Source: Nitrosomonadales bacterium
Lineage (GTDB): Bacteria > Pseudomonadota > Gammaproteobacteria > Burkholderiales > Gallionellaceae
Direction: 5' to 3'
NCBI GenBank assembly: GCA_016235045.1
Contig: JACRME010000008.1
Coordinates: 434,001-498,000 of the forward strand
Length of the DNA: 64,000 bases
Under the pieces are notes generated by a model that saw only the letters and a program-made list of their open reading frames with translations, made no database searches and had not been told where the DNA came from. A program made the translations under genes and the position numbers. This document shows positions 35,317 through 44,536 of this stretch, one piece after another; positions within the stretch are counted from its first letter, which is position 1; every line of letters begins with the position of its first letter.

Positions 35317-35984
35317 GATTTCAACTCCGCAATATGGGGTACCAGCAGCGGCAGCAGTTTCTGCGCGCTGTCGTTGATGCCGCGACCGACCGCCTTCGAG
35401 GTCACGGTGGCGCCGGCGATGGCGTCGATCTGCCAGGGGCTGGTCTTGCTGCCGTGCTTGACCACTTTCACCGCATTGGCCAGCGCCGTCATCTCGGCAT
35501 TCACGCGCACATCCAGCGCCTCGAAGTTCTTTAAAAAGGCCTTGTCGGTGATGATCTTGTCGCCGATGCCGGGCGTCTCGCGCATGGACACCACGCCGAT
35601 ACCGATGATGCACTGGCACTGCGCGTCGTAACCGTACAGTATGCGCACCACGTCGGCATAACCCTTGCCCGCCGCCTCGGCGGCGATGCCCTTGAGCGCA
35701 CCGGCCTGATCGTAGGCGGCATAGAACTTGATGCCGCCTTCCGGCATCGCGCCGGTCAATGGCTGGATGCCTGCCGGGGTCGCGGCATATTCCTTCACGC
35801 TCGCCGCACCGGGCAGCACCTTGAACACGGCGCGCTCGACCATGATGCGCTTGTTCTCGGCGATGGCGGCCTGCGTACTCTCGAAGGCGCCGACGATGAG
35901 CACGCCGCAGATGCTGGCGACCAGCACCATGGTGGCGATCATCTTGCCGCTGGGCGTCGTCTGGGGTGTGATGGGCTCGCTCAT
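35313..35984 (-). CDS. rnfG: Electron transport complex subunit RnfG
   Basis: A 223-residue periplasm-facing flavoprotein with one N-terminal membrane helix (about 17-35). The FMN is attached covalently to a Thr in the motif AGATVTSKAV near residue 193. An ETPGIGDKI loop near 138, typical of RnfG/NqrC, is also present. The start overlaps the rnfD stop by ATGA. Confidence 0.95.
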   Translation of the reverse strand: MSEPITPQTTPSGKMIATMVLVASICGVLIVGAFESTQAAIAENKRIMVERAVFKVLPGAASVKEYAATPAGIQPLTGAMPEGGIKFYAAYDQAGALKGIAAEAAGKGYADVVRILYGYDAQCQCIIGIGVVSMRETPGIGDKIITDKAFLKNFEALDVRVNAEMTALANAVKVVKHGSKTSPWQIDAIAGATVTSKAVGRGINDSAQKLLPLLVPHIAELKS

Positions 35985-37021
35985 TTGTTCTTCCCTTGCT
36001 GGCGAGTACCGAACACGCGCGGCTGCGTATACAGGTCAATAAACGGGGTCAGCGCGTTGCCGAGCAGGATGGCGTACATGACACCTTCCGTCAGTCCGCC
36101 GAAATAACGGATCATCACCGTCACCACGCCGATCACCGCGCCGTAGATCCACACGCCCAGCGGCGTCACCGGCGAAGTCGCCATGTCGGTCGCCATGTAC
36201 ACCGCGCCCAGCATCAGCCCGCCGGACAGCAGCACGAAGGTCGGCGCGGGATAGTGGGTCGGGTCGTACAGCTGGAACAGCCAGGCCGTGAGCGCGGCCG
36301 AGGCCAGCACCGCCACGGGAATGCGCCAGTCCATGAACTTGCGCGCGGCCAGATACAGGCCGCACACCAGGATGAGGATGGCCGAGGTTTCGCCTGCGGA
36401 AGCCGTCACAGCACCCGTCAGCAGATCATGCGTCGACGCAATCACGTTCTCGAATTTCCAGCGCGCCAGCGGCGTTGCGCCGGTGAACGCATCGACGGCC
36501 TGCAGCTTGACCCATTCGACGACATCGGGCGGCATCATCAGCGGCGCGGTCAGCGTGGTCGGCACAAACTCGCTGAAGCGCTGCGCCGAGAACGCAGGTA
36601 CCCAGGTCGTGATCGCGACCGGGAACGCGGCCTGCACGAAGGCGCGGCCGATCAATGCCGGGTTGAACACGTTGAAGCCCAGTCCGCCGAACAGCGCCTT
36701 GCCGATGGCTATCGCGACGAAACCGGCGACGACGCCCATCCACAGCGGGAAGGACGGCGGCAGCGTGAGCGCCAGCAGCACACCGGTGATGGTCGCGCTC
36801 CAATCGCCCAGCGTGCTGGCCTGCCCGGCGGAGCGGTTGAGCAAACGCTCGGTGAGCAGGCAGGTCGCCGTAATGGTGAGCAGCAAGGCCAGCGCGGACA
36901 GGCCGTACTGCCAGACCGAGAAGGCGCAGACCGGCAGCAACGACAGCACCACATGCTTCATGATGGTGGGGACATTGCGTTCGCTGATTTGATGCGGTGA
37001 GGTACGGAGTTCCATGCTCAT
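35981..37021 (-). CDS. rnfD: Electron transport complex subunit RnfD
   Basis: A 346-residue integral membrane subunit, homologous to NqrB, with about ten helices. It carries covalent FMN on Thr in DAFTGATPLA (about residue 180) and the GFNVFNPALIGRAF motif near 114. Two nearby ATGs (37021 and 37015) are both possible; the first overlaps the rnfC stop as ATGA. Confidence 0.95.
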   Translation of the reverse strand: MSMELRTSPHQISERNVPTIMKHVVLSLLPVCAFSVWQYGLSALALLLTITATCLLTERLLNRSAGQASTLGDWSATITGVLLALTLPPSFPLWMGVVAGFVAIAIGKALFGGLGFNVFNPALIGRAFVQAAFPVAITTWVPAFSAQRFSEFVPTTLTAPLMMPPDVVEWVKLQAVDAFTGATPLARWKFENVIASTHDLLTGAVTASAGETSAILILVCGLYLAARKFMDWRIPVAVLASAALTAWLFQLYDPTHYPAPTFVLLSGGLMLGAVYMATDMATSPVTPLGVWIYGAVIGVVTVMIRYFGGLTEGVMYAILLGNALTPFIDLYTQPRVFGTRQQGKNK

Positions 37022-38418
37022 GCTGCGGTCTTTTCTCTATTAACAGCTTTGGCGATGCGGAACTGCTGCACCAGCGGAATATGCGACGGGCAGACATAGC
37101 TGCAGCAGCCGCACTCGAAACAGCGGTCCAGGTTGTAGCGCTCGGCCATCTCCTCATATTCGCGCTTGGCCGCCAGCAATCCGAGTTGCGAGGGATTGAG
37201 GAACTTGGGGCACACGTTGAGGCACTCGCCGCACTTGATGCAGGCGTAGACCTGCGGCGTCACCTCCGGCAGTTGCGCTTCGGCGAAGGCGAGCACGCCC
37301 GAAGTCCCTTTGGTGACCGGCACATCCAGCGACGAGATGGTCATGCCCATCATCGGGCCGCCGAGGATGATTTCTTTCGCGCTGCTGCGCGCACCGACCT
37401 GTTCCAGCAGGAAGCGCAACGGCGTGCCGATGGGCACGATGTAATTGCCGGGGCGTTCCACCGCCGGACCGGCCACGGTCAGCACGCGCTCGACCATGCC
37501 TTCCCCTGCGGGCAGCAAACGGCCGAGATAGGCCAGCGTCATCACGTTGTTCACCAGCACGCCGATGGCGGCGGGACGCTGACCGGCGGGAATCTCGCGA
37601 CCGAGCAGCGCATAGATGATGGTGTCTTCCGCGCCCTGCGGATATTTGGTTTCCAGCGCCTGCACCGTGATCGTGCCATCGGCAGGCAATGCGGCCCGGA
37701 TCGCGGCGATGGCGTCCGGCTTGTTGTCCTCGACGCCGATGATGGTGCGCGGCGCGCCGCTGGCCTTCATCGCATAGCGGATACCGCGAATCAAATCCTG
37801 CGTGCGCTCCACCATGATGCGATGGTCGCAGGTGAGGAAGGGTTCGCATTCCGCGCCGTTCACCACCATGGTGTCTATCTTCGTCTCCGGCGGCACGCTG
37901 AGCTTGACATGGGCGGGGAAGGTCGCGCCCCCCAGGCCGGAGATGCCGGTGTCCTGGATGGCGGCCAGCAATGCCTTCTTGTCCATGGCGTCGACATCGC
38001 GCGGTTCGCGCACCCGCACTTCCTGGCCGTCGGCCTGGTACACGCGGAGGGTGATGGCATCCACCATCTTGCCGTTGGCGGAGGGCATCAGGCCGATGGC
38101 CTCCACCACGCCTGTCGCCGGTGCGTGCACCGGCAGCGAGACGAAACCGTCCGCCGTGGCGATGACCTGGCCGCGCAGCACTTCCTGGCCGACGTTCACG
38201 CAACACACGGCGGGTTTGCCGATATGCTGCGACAGCGGCACGACCAGACGCGGCGCAAAAGGCAGGCGCTTGATCGGCAGGCTGCCAGTCTCCTTGTGAT
38301 AGGCCGGGTGGATGCCGTGCTCGAACGTGGCCTTCTTGGAAAAGAGGGAAGCGAACAGCGAGAACGGGAACATCCATCCCGCGCCCCTGGAGCGATCTTT
38401 CCCCGGGGGGAGACTCAT
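37018..38418 (-). CDS. rnfC: Electron transport complex subunit RnfC
   Basis: Peripheral subunit (about 466 residues) that binds NADH/FMN and exchanges electrons with RnfB. Motifs: FEHGIHPAYHK near the N-terminus, GLGGATFPAHVKL (flavin/NADH site), NGAECEPFLTCD, and two [4Fe-4S] motifs near the C-terminus, CIKCGECLNVCP and CFECGCCSYVCP. The start is uncertain: the family usually begins like MFPFSLFASLF (ATG at 38373), while ATG 38418 and GTG 38478 (2 nt after the nifJ stop) are also in frame. The chosen ATG keeps an AGAAGG stretch upstream. Confidence 0.9.
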   Translation of the reverse strand: MSLPPGKDRSRGAGWMFPFSLFASLFSKKATFEHGIHPAYHKETGSLPIKRLPFAPRLVVPLSQHIGKPAVCCVNVGQEVLRGQVIATADGFVSLPVHAPATGVVEAIGLMPSANGKMVDAITLRVYQADGQEVRVREPRDVDAMDKKALLAAIQDTGISGLGGATFPAHVKLSVPPETKIDTMVVNGAECEPFLTCDHRIMVERTQDLIRGIRYAMKASGAPRTIIGVEDNKPDAIAAIRAALPADGTITVQALETKYPQGAEDTIIYALLGREIPAGQRPAAIGVLVNNVMTLAYLGRLLPAGEGMVERVLTVAGPAVERPGNYIVPIGTPLRFLLEQVGARSSAKEIILGGPMMGMTISSLDVPVTKGTSGVLAFAEAQLPEVTPQVYACIKCGECLNVCPKFLNPSQLGLLAAKREYEEMAERYNLDRCFECGCCSYVCPSHIPLVQQFRIAKAVNREKTAA

Positions 38419-38480
38419 GCCCTTCTCGCTTTCATCTTCATCTTTCACCAGCAAGTCGTTGACCTTCACGCCGCTCACCT

Positions 38481-41400
38481 TCAGTTGAACTTGGCCGCAC
38501 GCGCCTTCAGTTTTTCCAGGTTCGGCTCGTTCGCATTCCACGGCGTGCCGGGATGGATGACGCCGGCCGTGCACTTCTCCGCCGCCTTGACGATGTCGAG
38601 GAAGGTGCCCGCAGTCGGGTTCAGCACCACGGCCTTCTTCTGGTCGTTATAGCCGAAGATTTTGGCGTTGATGTTCATGCATTCGTCGCACGCAGTGCAT
38701 TCCGGCGTGTCGATCCAGGCGGCTTCGAAACCGCCAGCCGCGGCCGGTGCCGCACCCGCAGCAGGCTGGGCCGCAACCGGCGCACCGCCCAGACCGGACG
38801 ACAGTTGCTGGATCAGCTCCTGGCGCACGCGGTTGGCGATGGCCGTCTCGTCGGCTTGCGCGCCACCGGCGCTGGTCAAATCCTTGAGTTGGTGCCAGAA
38901 CTGCAACCGCTCTTCGCAGGAACGTACCATCTCCACCGAGGTCAGCACGCGCATCAGACGCTGTTTCTTGTCCACCGCCCAGATGAAGGGGAATTTGCCT
39001 TCGCGCTCGTCCTCGGACAGCTTGAGGAAATCGCCCAGCAGCACTTGCTCGTCGTTCCAGGTTTCCGGCGGCGCCTTCTTGAACTGCTTGGCGAAGCGGC
39101 CTTCGCCCAGGGCGAAGTCGGCGAACGTCATCGGCAGCGACATCGACTGCTTGTCGCCCTTCTCGTCCACATAGGCGAGATCGTAGCTCGGCCAGTCGGC
39201 CTCCAGCGCCGGGTTGCCTTCCAGCGTGGCGCTTGCGGAGAAGGTCACGCCCAGGTCCGGGTTGTAGCGGAACAGCGGGAAGGCGCGCGCCTCCGTCGCC
39301 ATCTTGCTGCGCGCCACCGCGCTGTCGTCGCCCACGCCGTGTTCCGGCGGGCATACCGCATAGGCGTTGAACAATGCCGGACGGCGAGTGTTGAGGCCGT
39401 CGATGAAGCTTTCCAGCATGTGTGTGATATTGGCCTGCGACACCTGCGCCACGAACGCGGTGCGGTGCGCCATGCCGATCACGCTGATCTCCTTGCGCTT
39501 CTCGCTCTTGCCGTGCTGGCTGGCGCCGTACGGCGACATGTCGGCCACCTGGCCGATGAAGCCGGAGGTGCAGGCCTGGCCGCCGGTGTTGGAATACACC
39601 TGCGTGTCGACGATCAGGATCTTGACCGGCTTGCCCGACATCAATGCGCGCGACAGGTTCTGGAAGCCGATGTCGAACATCGCGCCGTCGCCGCCCATGG
39701 CCAGCACCGGCGGACACAGGTGCCACTCTTCATCGGTGAGCTGTTCCCAGTTGAAGCGCGCGAAGAACGCGTCGTTCTCGGCGGGCTCGTAGCCGCCCGC
39801 CAGTTCCATCTCGACCTGGCGCACGGTCTTGAAACCTTCCACCATCGCGCACATGTGGCCTTCGAAGATACCCATCGCCACCGAGGGCGAATCCTGGAAC
39901 AGGTGCGACGTCCACGGGAACGGATAGGGGTTGAACGGATAGGTCGATGCCCACACCGAGGTGCAACCGGTGGAGTTGATGATGCCCATCTCGGCGCGGC
40001 CGTTCTTGCTCGGGCCTTCCATGTAGCGCCAGCGCAGGTCTTTGAGTTTTTCCAGCATCTGGCTCACGCGGCGCAGCCATTGCGGGTCGATGGGCTGGCC
40101 GGGGTGCTTCTGCAAAATGCTCTCGGACAGGTTGGCCAGCGTCAGGTCGCGCCCGCTGTGCGCCTGCACCGCCTGCATCAGCGCCTGGGTGTCGGTGAGG
40201 TCGACGCTGGAGCTGAGTTTCAGGCGCACATGGTTCTCCAGGTCGGAGATCATCTTGTCCAGCTTGGCCAGGAATTTTTTCACGCGCGGCTGCATCAGCG
40301 CGGTGACGGTGCTGGTGAACAGGTGGATGGTGGACTTTTCGCCGCAGCCCAGGCAGGCGCCGTCGCCGCTGACCATGGACAGGTAGTTGTGCTTGTCCAG
40401 CAGCAGCGTCTCCAGCGCGCCAACCTTCTCGTCGAGGTCGTCGATGCGGCTGAACTGCGCCGGCGTGGTCGGCAGGTCGAGCCAGAAATTCCAGTCGTCG
40501 CGCAACGTCTGGATGCTTTCCTTGGTCTGGGTGACCATCTCCAGGGCGTTGTCGGCGCAGACTTCCACGCACAGCGCGCAGCCTTTGCAGGTGTAGGGGT
40601 TGACGGTGATGGAGAACAGGCCGCCAGCGCCCTTTTCCTTCTTCTCTTTTTGCGTCCAGTAGGGCTTGGTGGTGGCGAACTTGAAGCTGCCGATCTCGGC
40701 GCGCAACAGGTTCAATTCGGCTTCCAGCTTGCTGCGGTCTTCGCCCTGCGTCGCATCTTCCGCGAACGCCTCGGTGATGGCGTTGGCCAGCAGCGCGCGC
40801 ACGTCGAGGCCGTCCTTGTCCAGCGCGCCGCGCAGTTTTTTGTCGATGGCGCGGCTGAACTTGCGCAGGAAGCGCGTCGGGCGCCCGCCGATCTCGATCT
40901 TCTGGATGGCGGTGTTGAGTACGTCGGCAGAGGTGGAGACCAGGCCGGGAATGGCGCTGTCCGGACACACGGTATAGCACTCGCCGCAGGCGGTGCAGTT
41001 CTCGGCCTTCCATTCCGGATGCTCGAAACGCACGCCGGTCATGTCGCGGTACACGCCGGTCACGGCCGGGATGATGGACAAGCCCATGAACGGATCGACC
41101 AGGTTGTCCGAACCCTGCCCCTTCATATAGAAGCTGCCGGTCTGTTCCCAGAAACGGTGCACATCGGAGATGCCGCCGTCGCCTTCGGGCAGGCGCTTGA
41201 GCATGACGGGCAGCGATGGCGCGGCCTTGGCCGCCGCCTGGGTGCGCTGACCAACCTTCATCAGTTCCGGATTGATCTCGTGCAACTCTTCATAGCCGCG
41301 ACGCACCACGCGCAGGTTGTCCTCGACCACGCGCTTGCCCTTCTTGCCGAACTTGTCTTCGAGCTGCTTCTCGATGGCGGTGAACAGAGTCTCTTCGCTC

Positions 41401-43397
41401 AACCCGGCACGCTCCTTCACGTCGGAAGCACGGAAGAACGCGCCCTGGAAGGCGTTGCCCTGCATGCGCAACTGCAGGTCGACGTTGCTGGATTCCTCGC
41501 GCGCGATCTTGAACGCGTCGAGATAGAACACGCGCAGCTTCTTGTCCGCGATGTATTTCTGGATGTGCATCGGGAACGAAGCCCACAGCGCCTCGGCGCT
41601 GTCCAGATTGCTCTGGATGATGAACACGCCGCCCTGGCTCAGGCCGTCCACGGCATTGGTGTGCCCGAACACTTGCGGGTCCGGCGACATCACCACGTCG
41701 ACGTTGGTGTACTCGCAGTTGATGCGGATGGGTTCCGGCGCGGCGGACAGATAATAAGTCGTCGGCTGGCCCTTCTTTTCCGAACCATATTTCGGGTTGG
41801 CCTTGATGTCCCAGCCCAGCAGTTCGAACAGCGTCATCGCCAGGTTCTTGCCGGTGGTCACCATGCCCCAGCCGCCGATGGAGTGCATGCGCACCGCGAT
41901 GGCGTTCTTGGGCATCAGGTTGGGGTTCTCAGAACCGCGCAGCGCCATCTCCTTGATGCGCGGATAAGCCTCTTTCAGTTTCTGCTGGTGGATCTCCTGT
42001 TTCGGCGTGGCCGACTCGTCGCGCAGGAAGTCCACCGACAGGTAATAGAACTTGCGGTGCGCGGCGCCCGGCAGCATGTTCTCGACGGCGGCGATCAGGC
42101 CTTCCGGCTGCAGGTCGCGCGAGCCCAGGCCGTAACAGCCGGAATACAGCGACGGCATGTCCTTGGCGCTTTCATAGGTCGCGTAATCGGCATAGGAATT
42201 CTCGCGCGCGTTCTCGACGCATTTGGTGATCGTGGAACGCACTTCGCGCATCAGCGGCAGATCTTCGGACAGCGGCTGGTCGGTGCGCTCCAGCACCGCC
42301 ACGCCTTTCTTGCCCTTGAGCACCTTGCCCAGCAGGTCGCCGGGGAAGGGACGGAACATGGTGAGATTGATCACGCCCACCTTGATCTTGCGGTTCTCGC
42401 GCAGCCAGTCGGCGACGGCCTCCGCCTGCACCGTCATGCTGCCCATGCCAAGGATGATGTACTCGGCGTCATCGCAGCGATAGGCGGCGACGCGGTTATA
42501 GCGGCGTCCGGTCAGCGCATGGAACTCGTCCATGCACTGGTCGGCCAGCGCGGGAATATGGGCAAAGAAATACGGCCGCTGCGCCGCCACGGCCTGCATG
42601 TAGGCATCCTGATTGGCGACGATGCCGGTCTGCATGGGGTTGTCCACGTCCCAGATGGACGGGATGCGGCGGCGCTTGGGGCCGTACAGCATCTTCTGCG
42701 CCGGGGTGGGCGTGTCGATGATGTCGTCGGCGCAACCCAGGTATTCGGCGACCAGTTCGCGTTCCGGCACCATCATTGGCTCGATCAGGTGCGTGGTGAG
42801 GAAACCGTCCTGCCCGACCATGGCCGGGGTGAGCGCCAGTTCGGCGGTCTTGCGCGCGATCATGTTGAGGTCGGCGGCTTCCTGCGCATTCTTGGCGAAC
42901 ACCTGGATGAAGCCGGTATCGTCGGCACAGTGGTAGTCGTCATGCGCGCAGTGCACGTTGAGCGAGGCCTTGGTGATGGCGCGGCAGCCGAGGTTCAGCA
43001 CATAAGTCAAACGCTTGCCGACGGCGGCATACAGCGATTCGTGCATGAAGGCCAGGCCCTGCGCCGAGGTGAAATTCACCGCGCGCATGCCGGTCATGGA
43101 CATGCCGGCGGTGACGCCCGCAGCGGCGTGTTCGGATTCCGGCTCGACGAAGATCAGCGGCTGGCCTGCGGTATTGAGGTGACCCTTGGCGACTTCTTCC
43201 GCCCAGTATTCGCCCATCTGCGTGGACGGCGTGATCGGATAGGCGCCCGCACCATGCGAGGCTTCGCGTTCCACCATGATCACGGCGGTGTTGCCGTCGA
43301 TGGCGTCGCGCGTGCCGGGGTACTTGTACTGGGTGTGACCGCCCTTGGAACTGGTGTCGGCACCGGTCAATTTGAATTGCTTGAGTTTGTTCAGCAT
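38481..43397 (-). CDS. nifJ: Giant pyruvate:ferredoxin (flavodoxin) oxidoreductase with an extra C-terminal ferredoxin domain
   Basis: A 1,638-residue single-chain enzyme interconverting pyruvate + CoA and acetyl-CoA + CO2 with ferredoxin. Order: pyruvate-binding domain I (about 20-270, REASHGAGAYPITPSTQMG), domain II/III (to about 490), gamma domain (about 497-690, with the EKR motif KYGSEKKGQPTTYYLS), two [4Fe-4S] motifs (CTACGECYTVCP near 800, CKGCALCVEVC near 935), and the TPP domain (ACLGCGEKST near 1014, GDGAMFDIGF near 1232, YSNTGGQ). The usual NifJ is about 1,170-1,200 residues. The extra length comes from insertions in the TPP part plus a C-terminal extension: an Ala/Pro linker and a mono-cluster ferredoxin-like domain with Cys 1567, 1570, 1573 and 1609. 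The start at MLNKLKQFKL has an AAGGAAT site. It sits between rnfB and rnfC. Confidence 0.93.
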   Translation of the reverse strand: MLNKLKQFKLTGADTSSKGGHTQYKYPGTRDAIDGNTAVIMVEREASHGAGAYPITPSTQMGEYWAEEVAKGHLNTAGQPLIFVEPESEHAAAGVTAGMSMTGMRAVNFTSAQGLAFMHESLYAAVGKRLTYVLNLGCRAITKASLNVHCAHDDYHCADDTGFIQVFAKNAQEAADLNMIARKTAELALTPAMVGQDGFLTTHLIEPMMVPERELVAEYLGCADDIIDTPTPAQKMLYGPKRRRIPSIWDVDNPMQTGIVANQDAYMQAVAAQRPYFFAHIPALADQCMDEFHALTGRRYNRVAAYRCDDAEYIILGMGSMTVQAEAVADWLRENRKIKVGVINLTMFRPFPGDLLGKVLKGKKGVAVLERTDQPLSEDLPLMREVRSTITKCVENARENSYADYATYESAKDMPSLYSGCYGLGSRDLQPEGLIAAVENMLPGAAHRKFYYLSVDFLRDESATPKQEIHQQKLKEAYPRIKEMALRGSENPNLMPKNAIAVRMHSIGGWGMVTTGKNLAMTLFELLGWDIKANPKYGSEKKGQPTTYYLSAAPEPIRINCEYTNVDVVMSPDPQVFGHTNAVDGLSQGGVFIIQSNLDSAEALWASFPMHIQKYIADKKLRVFYLDAFKIAREESSNVDLQLRMQGNAFQGAFFRASDVKERAGLSEETLFTAIEKQLEDKFGKKGKRVVEDNLRVVRRGYEELHEINPELMKVGQRTQAAAKAAPSLPVMLKRLPEGDGGISDVHRFWEQTGSFYMKGQGSDNLVDPFMGLSIIPAVTGVYRDMTGVRFEHPEWKAENCTACGECYTVCPDSAIPGLVSTSADVLNTAIQKIEIGGRPTRFLRKFSRAIDKKLRGALDKDGLDVRALLANAITEAFAEDATQGEDRSKLEAELNLLRAEIGSFKFATTKPYWTQKEKKEKGAGGLFSITVNPYTCKGCALCVEVCADNALEMVTQTKESIQTLRDDWNFWLDLPTTPAQFSRIDDLDEKVGALETLLLDKHNYLSMVSGDGACLGCGEKSTIHLFTSTVTALMQPRVKKFLAKLDKMISDLENHVRLKLSSSVDLTDTQALMQAVQAHSGRDLTLANLSESILQKHPGQPIDPQWLRRVSQMLEKLKDLRWRYMEGPSKNGRAEMGIINSTGCTSVWASTYPFNPYPFPWTSHLFQDSPSVAMGIFEGHMCAMVEGFKTVRQVEMELAGGYEPAENDAFFARFNWEQLTDEEWHLCPPVLAMGGDGAMFDIGFQNLSRALMSGKPVKILIVDTQVYSNTGGQACTSGFIGQVADMSPYGASQHGKSEKRKEISVIGMAHRTAFVAQVSQANITHMLESFIDGLNTRRPALFNAYAVCPPEHGVGDDSAVARSKMATEARAFPLFRYNPDLGVTFSASATLEGNPALEADWPSYDLAYVDEKGDKQSMSLPMTFADFALGEGRFAKQFKKAPPETWNDEQVLLGDFLKLSEDEREGKFPFIWAVDKKQRLMRVLTSVEMVRSCEERLQFWHQLKDLTSAGGAQADETAIANRVRQELIQQLSSGLGGAPVAAQPAAGAAPAAAGGFEAAWIDTPECTACDECMNINAKIFGYNDQKKAVVLNPTAGTFLDIVKAAEKCTAGVIHPGTPWNANEPNLEKLKARAAKFN

Positions 43398-43410
43398 GGT
43401 GGGATTCCTT

Positions 43411-44292
43411 CTAGACTTCTGCCGGAGCAGGTAAGGGTTCAATACGGATGATTTTCTTTGCGGCTTTTCCTTTGACGATGCGGTCGCCCTCCAACCACAC
43501 TATCGCGCCCGTGGGGCAGCGTTCGATGGCTTTGCGATCCGCACTGTTGTTCTTTTCGTAATCGATCACGGCCAGATTGCGCACCAGACTGATCAGTCCG
43601 GGGGCGCCATCGACCACGCAGCGTCCGCACGCCGTGCAGGCCACTTCGCAGGCGGCCTCGGCGGCATCGCCGTCGTCTTCGTTGCGGCAGGCCAGCCACA
43701 GCTTGTGCGACACGCCGTGGATGGAGAACAGGTTCTTCGGGCAGATGTCGACGCAGTCGCCGCAGGCCGTGCATTTGGCGCCGTCCACCACCGGCAGGCC
43801 GTTCTTGTCCATGGTGATGGCATCGAAGTCGCACACGTCGGCGCAGTCGCCCAGTCCCAGGCAGCCCCAAGCGCAGCTCTTGCCGCCGCCCCCGGCCACG
43901 GTCGCGGCGCGGCAGGAAGAAAGTCCGGCGTATTTTGCGCGCAGGGTGGCAACATGCTTGCCGCCGGCGCAGGCCAACCGCGCCACGCGCTTTTCGACAT
44001 CGCCCAGGGCGACGCCCAGCAGTGCGGCGATATTCTTGTTTTGATCGGGAGAATTGACAGTGCAGCGGCCGGGCTCGATCTGGCCCGCCACGGCCTGCTC
44101 GGCGAAATTATGGCAGCCCGCCGTACCGCAGGCGCCGCAATTGGAATGGGGGAGGAGTTCTTCGACCTGCTCGATGCGGGGATCTTCAAAGACGTAGAGC
44201 TTCTTGCTCGCGAGCGCCAGCACAAGCGCAAGCAGGCCGCCCAAGACGGCCATGAAAGCTCCTGTGATCAATACGCTGTACAAAATGCTCAT
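43411..44292 (-). CDS. rnfB: Electron transport complex subunit RnfB, long multi-cluster form
   Basis: A 293-residue ferredoxin-like subunit that accepts electrons from, or delivers them to, soluble ferredoxin. It has one N-terminal membrane helix (about 8-30), the RnfB-specific cluster CGACGTAGC...C (Cys 52, 55, 60, 77), and then many more cysteines: 108, 127, 140, 144, 150, 154, 174, 177, 180, 184, 202, 215, 219, 222, 225 and 259. Typical proteobacterial RnfB is about 190 residues with three clusters; this one resembles the longer forms of anaerobes. The ATG has a GGGGAG site. It is the first gene of the operon, 13 nt before nifJ. Confidence 0.93.
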   Translation of the reverse strand: MSILYSVLITGAFMAVLGGLLALVLALASKKLYVFEDPRIEQVEELLPHSNCGACGTAGCHNFAEQAVAGQIEPGRCTVNSPDQNKNIAALLGVALGDVEKRVARLACAGGKHVATLRAKYAGLSSCRAATVAGGGGKSCAWGCLGLGDCADVCDFDAITMDKNGLPVVDGAKCTACGDCVDICPKNLFSIHGVSHKLWLACRNEDDGDAAEAACEVACTACGRCVVDGAPGLISLVRNLAVIDYEKNNSADRKAIERCPTGAIVWLEGDRIVKGKAAKKIIRIEPLPAPAEV

Positions 44293-44477
44293 CACTCTCC
44301 CCTGCTTCAATAAATTTCGCGCAGACAGCCGCTATATCGGCTCTGCCTGTCGCTACTCTTATATCTACGCCCCACTAAGCGTATCTACTATTACTACTAC
44401 ACCCTAATAAACAATATGCTGCTGTTTTTATATGATCGAAGAGTAAACCGGGCTACAATCATTTCGCGAATCAATTG

Positions 44478-44505
44478 TTTCAATCATAATTATAATTAAT
44501 TGAAA
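44478..44505. promoter_or_regulatory. Candidate LysR operator between rnfB and the divergent regulator gene
   Basis: Perfect inverted repeat TTTCAAT-N14-ATTGAAA in a very AT-rich stretch (44463-44506), about 32 bp before the regulator ATG and in the 244-bp divergent promoter region of rnfB and lysR. Size and place suit a LysR-type binding site. Confidence 0.55.
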
Positions 44506-44536
44506 TTTGCCTGATTTGGAACGCTTGGAGGATGGA

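Noticed and set aside
38553-43451. A 1,632-codon open frame on the plus strand, fully antisense to nifJ
   Set aside because: Product is dominated by His, Arg, Gln, Gly and Val with no family-like motif, which is what the complement of a high-GC gene with strong codon bias gives; the minus-strand frame has every PFOR motif.
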